Assembly: GCF_947254095.1 (NCBI RefSeq)
Contig: NZ_CAMYBV010000014.1
Span: forward strand, 1 to 55,124
Source: an uncultured Mobiluncus sp.
GTDB lineage: Bacteria; Actinomycetota; Actinomycetes; Actinomycetales; Actinomycetaceae
DNA length: 55,124 nt
Direction: 5' to 3'
A model generated the notes under the pieces. The model searched no databases, was not told the origin of the DNA, and saw only the letters and a list, made by a program, of their open reading frames with translations. Made by a program: the position numbers and the translations under genes. Positions 33,725 through 43,600 of the stretch are shown one piece after another (positions within the stretch are counted from its first letter, which is position 1; every line of letters begins with the position of its first letter).

Positions 33725-34332
33725 AAACCTCAAACTGGGCGCCAGCCCATTGAAATTCCAGATGCGCAGCGAACCTATGGAGTGAGGTTCGTGCCAGCGG
33801 GGGCCTCCACGTGGAGGCCCCCGTTAGTTTACGCTCGACAAACTCCGGGCCAGACATTTCCCTTTACGTAGCGGGGAATGTGGTTGCCGCACTCCACGGC
33901 TTTGCTGCGGTTTTGTTTTGGCATAAGTCCGGGTGGTGAGGTTGCCAGAGTGTCTCTCCTTGCGTAGCCGGACACGCCGAAATGGGGCGAGTACTCAGCT
34001 TTTTACTCAGCCTTTACTCATAGACAATCGGCGTTAGCATGAATCCTGTGAGACATTCAGCATTTATTCATAAATAATTTCAGCATTTCTAAATCTATTA
34101 TCTGGATTAACTCAGGTTAGATATTATTTGTCACCTGAAATGTTTTCTCCATAGAGAGTATGTTAGGACAATTGCACTTTGTCTAAATGCCGACTCTTCC
34201 GCGCTATTTCAATGTTCTATACCAATGATTTAAATTTTCTCAAAAAAGGCATTCAGTTTCTTGAAAATAACAAATACCATATAAGCAAAGCGATTTTCAA
34301 TCTGTCGCCTATTTAACACGGAGGTTATAAAA
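33725..34332. other. Intergenic region, AT-rich leader of the giant surface gene
   Basis: After the terminator the sequence becomes clearly AT-rich from about 34000, with repeated TTTACTCA and CAGCATTT words but no coding potential. This is the likely promoter and 5' leader of the next gene, whose ribosome-binding site GGAGG is at 34321-34325. I cannot assign a specific -10/-35 pair. Confidence 0.6.
33799..33830 (+). terminator. Terminator after the DUF4428 gene
   Basis: A perfect 24-base palindrome GGGGGCCTCCAC/GTGGAGGCCCCC followed by GTTAGTTT. Confidence 0.75.
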
Positions 34333-37300
34333 ATGGGTCGTTCAGCTACGAGAAGTGTTACCCGCGGGGTGACACACACAAAGAAGGGCGTATCCGTATT
34401 TAGTGCGGTCGCTCTCGGTCTGGGTGCAGTAGTAGCACTCAACATGGCTGCTCAAGCCGATTACACCAAACCAGGTACTACCGTTGCTACCGCCATCAAT
34501 GCCGATGCTATTGAAGGCAATGGTCCGTGGCCCCTAAAGAGTTGGGGTGGCATAGAAGGTACCTCTGGCACCACGGATAGTGTGGGCGGGGCGCGTGTTT
34601 CTGGCTATGCGGTGATTATGGACAAGTCCACCAATGCGGTGAACAATGGTGGAAACACCGCCGTCCCTGCTGGAACCAAGATTTATATGCGGTGGCAGGA
34701 CACGGATGGTCAAGTCTCACCCATTTACTACGCCACCACTCACAACAATTACACCAGTGCCGCCGACGGCGCTTATGCTTTCAGCGTGCCCAAGTGGACT
34801 GACTCTGCGGGCAAAGATCACGTAATGCTTCCGGGTGCGGCGAGGCGACCCAAGATTAAGGTGTGGTTTGAACCTTTCAATGACCCGATTACTGGCGAAC
34901 AGGTCGTCCTGGTTCGTGATGCCAGCGCCGGTCCTCGTGGTAACCCGCGGGTGATGGGTGACTATGACAAGAAAACGCCCGTTACGGGGGCGGGTGCGCA
35001 ATATGTGGATTTGCAGTACTTCAGCAACGTGACCCTGTTCGGCTACCAGATGCCTGCCGAATATATGATTGCTCCTCTGGAGCGGCAAACGGTCAGCCAC
35101 ACGCCTTATAAGGAACGGGGTAAGTTCAGGGATTACATTCAAGGCCGGGTCTGGCTGGAAATGCAAGGTTCTCCGGTAGGTTCTGGACCAGACTATGACG
35201 GGAAGGACACCCTTGCTGTTGGCTACAAGGTCGTTTTCTCCGTGCTGACCCCGGAATGCGCCATCAAAGCTGAACAGAGTGTTAAGGAAGCCGGCTCGGA
35301 CAACATTGCGCGGGTGAAAGCCGCGAAAGAATTGGTTACCGCAAATCCGAGCTGTATCCAGGAAACTACCACCGCCACGGTAGACAAAGACGGATACTAT
35401 GTCGCCCAGTTCTCCAAGGATACTTTCACGAAGAAGAAGGTAGTGGTAGACGGCAAGACATACCTACTTAGTGACGCGCAGCGCAACTTTGTCTATGGCT
35501 ACGTGACCGATCCGCAGGGTTCCGTCATGCCGGCGTACTCTGCGTTTACCGACAATGCGTGGAATGCCCCGAACGAGTTTGCCGCTGCGATTCCAACAGC
35601 TTCGCCGGCCTTCAACCTCACTCACTGGTACAACACTCATTTCGCGGTCACACCGTACTACAACGTGGGTATCAATCTGGACAAGTACGTGGCGAATAAG
35701 GTCGGAGAAACCGTGACTGCTTTCGCTACCGGTAAGTCTGTCCACCCTGGCGGCTCCAAAGTCGTGTGGACTGATCCCGCCGGTAAAGTAGTTAAAACTT
35801 GTGACGGCGTGGAACCCGGTTCCGGCAGCTGTGCCATGGAAGTTCCTGCTGATGCGGTTGACGGCACCGCCTACACCGCATCGCTGTACTTGGGCGACAC
35901 GTTGATGGCGATGGACTCTTTTGAGTTCGTAGAGCCCGAAAAGGTCGCGCCGAGCTTCACCGCAGAGGCGCCGGAAATTAAGGGAGTCATTAATGAGCTC
36001 ATTGCGGAAAAGGTCGTTCCTCTCAATAACCCTGATGGTTTCAAAGTCGCTTGCACCGCTACGGGCTTAGCCAAGGGGCTGCAAATTTTCTATAACGCGG
36101 ACAAGGGTGGCTGTGTCATCTCGGGCGTGCCTGAGGAACTGAAAGACGTCGACAGCACTTATACCGTCAGCGCCACTTGGCTGGATAAGGCAGGTAAAGA
36201 CACCACTGTCACGGCTGAGGGCAAGATTAACATCACCAAACCCGGTGATGACGATAAAGACGGTGTCAACAACCACGATGACAAGTGCCCTGACACCCCG
36301 AAAGGTGCGACAGTAGACGCTGATGGGTGCGCTATTGCGCCTACCATCAACGATCCGCAGGGCAAGGGATTCGCGGTAACCGGTATTAAAGGTCAACCCA
36401 TCACGCCAGTGATTATTCCCGTGAATAATACCGGCAATCTGACCATCACCAGCTGTGAAGCGGATACCTACATCGGTGGGGACACCCTTCCGACTGAAAC
36501 CACAAAGACCAGCGAACCCACCAGTGCCGGCAAAGAACCTGCGGGCAGTACTGCGTCCAGCGAGTCTGCTGAATCCAATGCCGAACCAAACTCGACCACG
36601 ACCCAGAGCGCACCCGAACCTGCCCCGGCGGTAGAACCCGTGACTCCGGCGTCCGGTCAAGGTGTGGGCGTGTTCGCTGAACCTAAGGAAAGCACAGTTG
36701 CTGGACTGCCGAAGGGCTTAAAGGTGGAATGGGATCAGGCTCAAAGCGCCTGCGTTATCTCCGGAACCACCGATGTGGCGCTGGACACCCCCATCAATGC
36801 CACCGTCTATGTCAAGTACAACGCGGACAAGCGTGCTGACGCGACCCCAGGCACTTCTGAAGAAGAACTTAAGGTCGACGGGACCGTGTTTATTCACGAC
36901 CCGGGCCTGGACGACGACGACAACGATGGTGTGTTGAACAAGGACGATGCCTGCGCGGATACCCCTAAGGACACTGCGGTGGACGAAAAGGGTTGTGCCA
37001 AGGCTCCGGTGGTCACCAAGGTTCCGCTGATTGAGGGGACGGTAGACAAGGAAATTACTCCGATTACTGTTCCGGTGGCCAACGACGGCAACAACACCAT
37101 CGTCTCGTGTGAGGCTACCGGTCTGGTGGCTGGTCTGACGATTGCTTGGGACGAAACCGCCAAGGCGTGCGTGATTTCCGGTACTCCGACCGAACCGACC
37201 GCGGGAACCGACCCGGTGGAAGTCAATGTCAGCGTGAAGTATGACTCCCCGGATAACAAGGCGTCTGAACCGAAAGACAGCGCCTCAACCTCCGGTCAGC

Positions 37301-40200
37301 AAATCGTCAAGTATGGCGATACGGACGGCGATGGCACGCCTGACAATGTGGACAAGTGTACGGGGACTCCTACCGGAGCCAAAGTCAACCCCGATACGGG
37401 TTGTACCGTCGCTCCCGAAGTCGGTTCTTTCCCGAAGGTAGTTGGCACTGTGGGTGAAGAAATCGACCCGGTCAAGGTTCCGGTGGCTAACCCCGGTCAG
37501 GCAACCGATTTGGTTTGCCACGCCACGGGCTTGGCGGCAGGGCTAAAGATTGATTACGTGGCGTCAGAACACGCCTGCGTCATCTCAGGCACCCCCACCA
37601 CGAAAGCTACGGGCAAGGTCGAAGTGACCGTAACCTATAACCCGGTCGATGACGGTACTAATGACAGCAAGGTCACTAATCCGGTCAAGGGAGAAATCGC
37701 CATTGTGCCTCCCCAGCCCGGTGACGAGGACGGCGACGGCGTAACTGATGACATTGATAAGTGCCCCGGCACCCCCCAAGGCACCTTGGTCTATCCGGCA
37801 GACAGCACCGACCCGAATAAACAGCCGGGCTGTGAGGTCATTCCGGATCCGATTACACCGGCAGAACCTTCCACACCGACAGAACCCCCGGCACCTAAAG
37901 ACAGTGACGGTGACGGTGTAAACGATGACAACGATGCTTGCCCGGGTACGCCAGCCGGTACCAAGGTTGACGCGAAGGGCTGCGCCGTAGCTCCGACCGT
38001 GGGAGCCGTCCCCGCCATTGAAGGCAAAACTGATCAGGCTATTACTCCTGTGGTGATTCCGGTGGATAACCCGAACCACACCCAGTTTGCCTGCTCTGCC
38101 ACCGGTTTGGCGCAGGGGCTGAGCATCGCGGTGTCTGCCGATGGCAAGTCTTGTGAAATCACCGGTACACCTACCGATCCGATTAGCGGGAAAGTCACCG
38201 TGACGGTGACCTATGAGCCCGTCGATAACGGCTCGACCGGCAGCGATTCTCAGGACGGCACCATTAACATCACGAAGCCGGCTCCCTCAGATGACGATGG
38301 AGATGGCTACAACAATGATGTGGATAAGTGTGCGGGAACTCCCGCTGGCGCCACGGTCGACAATAAGGGTTGTTCCGTAGCCCCGGTTATCTCCGGTGTT
38401 GCCGATATTACTGGTGAGGTTGGTAAACCTATCAGCGATGTCACCGTGAAGGTAGAAAATCCGGGTAAGGCTGTCCTGAAGAACTGCAAAGCCAAAGGTC
38501 TGCCGGCAGGACTAGGGGTGGCGTGGAATGCTGAGCACACGGCGTGCGTCATCTCCGGTACGCCTACCGAAAAGGTTGACGGCAAGTACACCGTAGGCGT
38601 GGCTTACAACCCGGTTGACGACGGCAAGAAGGGCGACTTGTACGCCTCTGGTGAAGCCAAGGTCACCATCAGCGATAAAGATGACGACAACGATGGCATT
38701 CCCAATAGCAAGGATAAGTGTGCCAACACTCCTGCTAAAGCCAAGGTCGGCGCAGATGGCTGTACCGTGAAACCTCGGGTGGATACGGTTCCTAATGTGA
38801 ATGGTGAAATTGACAAACCTATCCAGGACGTTGTGGTTCCCATCAGTAATGAGGGCCAAAACAAGATTCTGGAGTGCAAGGCTGCGGGCTTGCCTAACGG
38901 TTTGAAGATTGCGCTGAACGCAGAGGGCACGGCGTGCGTCATCTCGGGTACCCCCACGGAGGAAACCTCCAACAAGGTTACTGTTGAGGTCGTCTATGAC
39001 CCGGTTGATGACGGCAGCGACATTACCGGTACCGTCAAGGGTGAGGGCGACGTGAGCATTGTTGACTCCGATAAGGATAAGGACGGTGTGGACGACAGTG
39101 TCGACCAGTGCCGCAACACTCCGGCAGGGGCTAAGGTCGATAAGCAAACCGGCTGCTCGGTAGCTCCGCGCTTGGGAGATACTCCCGCTATTACCGGCAA
39201 GGTTGGCGAACCGATTACGGGAATCACCGTATCGGTGACTAACGACGGCAAGGCTGCTCTGGGTCAGTGCCAGGCAACCGGCCTGCCGAAGGGCGTGACC
39301 GTCAAGTGGAACGATGTCAACAACAAGACAGCCTGTGTCATCTCCGGTACTCCGACTGAGGAAGCGGGCGGGGAATACGCCGTCACCGTGACCTACAACG
39401 CGGTTGATGACGGCAAGAAGGAATACAAGCAGGCTCCGGCGGCAAAGAACACCATCAATATCGCGAAACCTGAACCGAAGGATAGCGATGGCGACGGCGT
39501 CAACGATGACCTCGACAAGTGCCCCAGCACTCCTGGAGGTACGAAAGTTGACCAGAATGGCTGCTCTGTGAAGCCGAGCATTCCTGCCGACCTGCCGGAA
39601 ATCAAGGGTCAGGTGAATCAGGAAATCGACCCGGTGGTCATTACCGTCACCAACGATGGCGGAGCGGAAATCCAGTCCTGCAAAGCTAAGGGCTTGCCCA
39701 AGGGCTTGACCATCGCCTACGACCCGATGAAGAAGGCGTGCGTCATCTCCGGCACTCCCACCGAGCCGACCGAAAAGGTGGATTACACCGTGACCGTAAC
39801 CTATGACCCGCAGGACGACGGCAAGAACGAGCCGGCGACCGTGGAGGGCAAGGGTAGCGCGACCATCAAACCGGCACCGCGACCGGGCGGCTTTGGCGGA
39901 AGCATCGGCTCCATCGACCCGGGTGACCGACTGCCTGACCCTGACAGCCCTGTGGTTGCCGGAGTCACGGAAAAGCCCAAGGCGGGTGTTGCCCAGCCCG
40001 GTAGGCCCCCGGTGGCGGGTGTGAACGAAGCGCCGCGCACGATTGCTCCGCTGACGGTGACGAGTCAGCCGCGTCTGCCGCAGGCTCTGGCGCGTACCGG
40101 TGCGATTGCAATCCCGGTGATCCTTGGGGTGGCGCTGGTAATGGTTGCCGGTGGTTTGATGTTCGTTCGTCAAAGCCGCCGCGAGGAAAAGAAACACTGA
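34333..40200 (+). CDS. Giant wall-anchored surface protein with TSP3 and He_PIG repeats
   Basis: A 1955-residue secreted adhesin-like protein. An atypical long signal peptide (about 1-43, AAQADYTKPG after it) precedes a globular N-terminal region of about 500 residues that shares the SPIYYATT-type motif with the next surface protein. From about residue 635 come nine thrombospondin-type-3-like calcium motifs (for example DSDGDGVNDDNDACPGTPAG), each followed by a Cys-containing Ig-like He_PIG unit ending CVISGTPT. The C-terminus has the sorting motif L1919-A-R-T-G1923, a hydrophobic helix and a basic tail RRSREEKKH-like end. LARTG fits class E sortases (LAxTG). GGAGG lies 7 bases before the ATG. 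Confidence 0.9.
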   Translation: MGRSATRSVTRGVTHTKKGVSVFSAVALGLGAVVALNMAAQADYTKPGTTVATAINADAIEGNGPWPLKSWGGIEGTSGTTDSVGGARVSGYAVIMDKSTNAVNNGGNTAVPAGTKIYMRWQDTDGQVSPIYYATTHNNYTSAADGAYAFSVPKWTDSAGKDHVMLPGAARRPKIKVWFEPFNDPITGEQVVLVRDASAGPRGNPRVMGDYDKKTPVTGAGAQYVDLQYFSNVTLFGYQMPAEYMIAPLERQTVSHTPYKERGKFRDYIQGRVWLEMQGSPVGSGPDYDGKDTLAVGYKVVFSVLTPECAIKAEQSVKEAGSDNIARVKAAKELVTANPSCIQETTTATVDKDGYYVAQFSKDTFTKKKVVVDGKTYLLSDAQRNFVYGYVTDPQGSVMPAYSAFTDNAWNAPNEFAAAIPTASPAFNLTHWYNTHFAVTPYYNVGINLDKYVANKVGETVTAFATGKSVHPGGSKVVWTDPAGKVVKTCDGVEPGSGSCAMEVPADAVDGTAYTASLYLGDTLMAMDSFEFVEPEKVAPSFTAEAPEIKGVINELIAEKVVPLNNPDGFKVACTATGLAKGLQIFYNADKGGCVISGVPEELKDVDSTYTVSATWLDKAGKDTTVTAEGKINITKPGDDDKDGVNNHDDKCPDTPKGATVDADGCAIAPTINDPQGKGFAVTGIKGQPITPVIIPVNNTGNLTITSCEADTYIGGDTLPTETTKTSEPTSAGKEPAGSTASSESAESNAEPNSTTTQSAPEPAPAVEPVTPASGQGVGVFAEPKESTVAGLPKGLKVEWDQAQSACVISGTTDVALDTPINATVYVKYNADKRADATPGTSEEELKVDGTVFIHDPGLDDDDNDGVLNKDDACADTPKDTAVDEKGCAKAPVVTKVPLIEGTVDKEITPITVPVANDGNNTIVSCEATGLVAGLTIAWDETAKACVISGTPTEPTAGTDPVEVNVSVKYDSPDNKASEPKDSASTSGQQIVKYGDTDGDGTPDNVDKCTGTPTGAKVNPDTGCTVAPEVGSFPKVVGTVGEEIDPVKVPVANPGQATDLVCHATGLAAGLKIDYVASEHACVISGTPTTKATGKVEVTVTYNPVDDGTNDSKVTNPVKGEIAIVPPQPGDEDGDGVTDDIDKCPGTPQGTLVYPADSTDPNKQPGCEVIPDPITPAEPSTPTEPPAPKDSDGDGVNDDNDACPGTPAGTKVDAKGCAVAPTVGAVPAIEGKTDQAITPVVIPVDNPNHTQFACSATGLAQGLSIAVSADGKSCEITGTPTDPISGKVTVTVTYEPVDNGSTGSDSQDGTINITKPAPSDDDGDGYNNDVDKCAGTPAGATVDNKGCSVAPVISGVADITGEVGKPISDVTVKVENPGKAVLKNCKAKGLPAGLGVAWNAEHTACVISGTPTEKVDGKYTVGVAYNPVDDGKKGDLYASGEAKVTISDKDDDNDGIPNSKDKCANTPAKAKVGADGCTVKPRVDTVPNVNGEIDKPIQDVVVPISNEGQNKILECKAAGLPNGLKIALNAEGTACVISGTPTEETSNKVTVEVVYDPVDDGSDITGTVKGEGDVSIVDSDKDKDGVDDSVDQCRNTPAGAKVDKQTGCSVAPRLGDTPAITGKVGEPITGITVSVTNDGKAALGQCQATGLPKGVTVKWNDVNNKTACVISGTPTEEAGGEYAVTVTYNAVDDGKKEYKQAPAAKNTINIAKPEPKDSDGDGVNDDLDKCPSTPGGTKVDQNGCSVKPSIPADLPEIKGQVNQEIDPVVITVTNDGGAEIQSCKAKGLPKGLTIAYDPMKKACVISGTPTEPTEKVDYTVTVTYDPQDDGKNEPATVEGKGSATIKPAPRPGGFGGSIGSIDPGDRLPDPDSPVVAGVTEKPKAGVAQPGRPPVAGVNEAPRTIAPLTVTSQPRLPQALARTGAIAIPVILGVALVMVAGGLMFVRQSRREEKKH

Positions 40201-40295
40201 GTATTCTCAGGGCTGATTCGGGATTTCCCTCTCAGGCGTTTGCTGCGGAGGGAACCCCCGACCCCCGGGTTTGACCAGGAGTATTAACTGAATAT

Positions 40296-40342
40296 GTCCC
40301 CGGTTCGCCGCGTTTGTGGCGGGCCGGGGACTTTGATTTTTA
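40296..40342 (+). terminator. Terminator after the giant surface gene
   Basis: GTCCCCGG..CGCC, loop, GGCG..CCGGGGAC (40296-40331), followed by TTTGATTTTTA. Confidence 0.8.
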
Positions 40343-40502
40343 GGGTGCGGTAGGGGACCGCCCTGGTTTGGCTGGGGTTTCGCTTTTCGGGGTCACAAGC
40401 GCGGTGGTGGGGTTTGCTGGTGCACAAGCCCTTTGTGGGGGCGCGGCCGGAACTCTCAGGGGATTTTCAGGTGAGAAACGAATTTTCCAGTATCTTTACA
40501 GG

Positions 40503-40516
40503 TTTGTATATACAAA
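40503..40516. promoter_or_regulatory. 14-base palindrome upstream of the second surface gene
   Basis: TTTGTATATACAAA, a perfect palindrome within CTTTACAGG...TAAAGCC, about 175 bases before the next start. A candidate operator; no regulator is adjacent. Confidence 0.4.
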
Positions 40517-40691
40517 TAAAGCCATTATAGCACGGTTTAAATCTAGTTTACCAGGGTGAATGCGGGGTAAGGTAACACTTATCAAATCCTGTTTTTATTC
40601 TGAGTAATAGCTGGAGTAATATCGTATCAGGGATAACGTTTTCCGAGTTCATGTTCCTACAGGAAGGCAAGATAGTATACGTAAAGCAAAA

Positions 40692-43600
40692 ATGACGAAA
40701 GCCGCACTCGCCTATGTTGGCGCAGCTGCTTTGGCTTTCTCGACTCTGGTTGCCGGCACCGCCGGCGCATATGCGGACAATCCGGGGCCAATCAGTGGGG
40801 CTATCGAGAGCACCACGGACGCTTCTGCCGGCCACACCATCTCCGGTTGGGTTTACAACCAGAAGGTCGGCAACATCGTAGCCGACGGCGACGTACCGAA
40901 TCTTGCGGATCGAAATGTCGTCGCCAAGACCAAGAACTACACCGATCCCCACGCGATTCGCGTGCCGATGCCGGGTGTGAGGGTCTACGGTCAGTGGATG
41001 GAAGGAGATGGCAGTCTTTCTCCCATCTACACCACCACCACCGGCACGGACGGCAGTTTCCACATGGGAATGAAGGAATTCACCAAAGCTAATGGTGAAA
41101 TCGCTAAGTTTGACGCTAAGCCACATGCTGGAAAGGATCACGAAAAGTACCGCGTGTGGACCATCAACCCGGACAGCGGAAAGTACCAGCTGCTGTGGTC
41201 TTGGGGACATAACAATTTTGCCCCGATTGAGCCGGGTATGGATGCGGCCGGACACGCTCGGGTTCTCGACACGAAGGTATTTAACCTACGCTTCGTTTAC
41301 GCCGAACGCTTCGATTCCTCCCAGCTTCACCTCGCCGACCAGCGCGACAACGGCAAAGCCCTGAATTCTGGCAACGTGAAAGGCCGTGTCTTTTGGAATC
41401 TTTTCTTCAACGGCGGCGGCGAATGGCGGGATCTCGCCCAGTATGGTTACCATTACGAGAGCTACGAGGACATTCCCATTATGGGCGTCAAGGTGACCGG
41501 CTCCTACCTGAGCGATTACGCCGTGCAGCAAATCACCGCGAAGTACCAAACGGTGGGGAAGACCCCTCGGAAGGGGAAATGGACCCCGGCGGACGAAGCC
41601 GAGATGCAGGCTTGGATCCAAGAGAAAATCGCCAGTGAAGGCGCGGACAAGTGGATTGCAGAAACTGCCACCACGACCACGCGCGGCGACGGCACCTATG
41701 CTTTGCAATTCCGCGGCACCTGGGGCAACCCCGACTACAGCAAAGACAATAAATGCAAGCCCGCTCAAAAGGCTTTGCTGCATACCGTGGCCGCTTCTGC
41801 CGCTGACGGGAAGTTTGGTGCCGGGTGCGACCATAAACACATCAATGATGATTGGGTGTTTGTCTCCATCGATAACCACGACGGAATTGTCCAGACTTCT
41901 CCGTACTACCGCCCGTTCTTCAAGAGCGATCCCAGCACCTACTGGACAGAAAAGTGGGCTCTTAATAAGCACAAAAATGGTTTGCAAGAAGTCAACTTTG
42001 CCTTGTACCCCGGCCAGATCGTATTCGATGTGACCCCGTATAATGACACCGATAACCTGGCTAAGCGCGGCGATACGGCTGAAACCACCACTTCTGGTTT
42101 GCCCGGTGCCTGGAATGCCAGCACCCGCTACCAAATCGAGTGGACAACAGGCAACCAGGTTGTCAAGACCTGCCTGTCTGAACTTCCGGACAGCACGGGC
42201 AATCTGAGTTCCTGCCCCTTCACTGTTCCAGACGATTTGGCGGAAAAGACCGTTTACGTCGCTAACCTCTACGGGTTTAGCGCCGATGGCAGAGCCCGCC
42301 AGGGAACGCCTTTGCGGGTGGATTCCTTCACCGCTCTTCCCGAGACGAAGGATGCCGACGGTGACGGTGTGCCTGATGACAAGGACAAGTGCGCCGATAC
42401 CCCGGCTAATTCTGTCGTGGACGAGGATGGCTGCACCTTGGCGCAGCGTTACAAGCCGAACTACACCGACACTCGGGCTAAAGTTGGCCAGGCCGCTACC
42501 TCAGAGCCTCCCACGTTTGACGACGTGACAACCTCGCAGGTAGAACACAAGCCGTACAACGGACTGGGCAAGGACGGCAAGGCTTCCGCAACGGACTTCG
42601 AACCTGAGGATGGTACAGCTGCCCCGAACGGTGCCATCACCTTCATTCCCACTGCGGAAGGCACAAATATAGTGCAGGTCACCGTCACCTACAGCGATAA
42701 GAGCAGTGCGAAAACCCCCGCGAAATTCATCGCTACCGATGGCGACAAAGACGGCGACGGCGTGAAGGATAGCAAGGACAAGTGCCCGAACACCCCGAAT
42801 GGATACCTGGGCAAGGTGACCGAAGACGGTTGTGCCATCCCCACTGTGAGCGACTTCGCAGTGCGCGGCACTGTGGGCAAGGTCATCAACCCTGTTCAGA
42901 TTGCCATCGTTGACCCGGACAATATTGTTACGGACTGCACCTCGACGGATCTGCCCCTGCGCTTGACTGCCAAGTGGGAAGACAATAAGTGCGTGGTAAG
43001 CACCGCCACTGTTCCCGACAGTGCTTTCAGCCAGGACGACCTGAAGGTTGATGTTGCGTACAAAGGCGGTTCCGCCACCAGCAATGGCAGCGTCGTTATC
43101 TCTGACAAACCCGATAGCGATGGAGACGGCGTGCCCGATCCCGAGGATCCGAACAATCCCGGCAACGGTGAGGACCACTGCCAGGACACCCCGGCTGGCG
43201 CTTATGTTGACAACAACGGTTGCTCCGTAGTCCCGACCGTCGGTCCGGCCCCGAACATCAATGGCACAGTAAACGAGCCCATCACCCCGGTGGTGGTGAA
43301 GGTTACCAACCTCGGCAAGGCCAATATCACCTGCGAATCCAATGATTTGCCGGCGGGCTTGACCGTTGCCTATGACGAAGCGAAGGGTGGGTGCGTGATT
43401 TCAGGCACCCCGACCGTGAAGGTTCCGGCTGGCACCACCTACACCGTGACTGTCAACTACACCCCGCAGGATCAAAATAATCCGGCTGGCTCTTTCGACA
43501 GGACCGGTAATGTCACCATCAAGGGTAAGGATTCTGACGGCGACGGAGTGGACGATCCAATCAACCCGAACAACCCCGGCAACGGTGAGGATCGCTGCCA

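Larger units (their letters stand above)
40201..40691. other. Intergenic region between the two surface-protein genes
   Basis: About 490 bases: a terminator near 40296-40338, a G/T-rich stretch, a 14-base palindrome at 40503-40516 and an AT-rich segment leading to the next gene. No coding frame is supported. Confidence 0.6.

Noticed and set aside
38512..40197. Minus-strand 561-codon frame opposite the giant surface protein
   Set aside because: Antisense artefact of the repetitive, stop-poor coding sequence; no start signals or known motifs.
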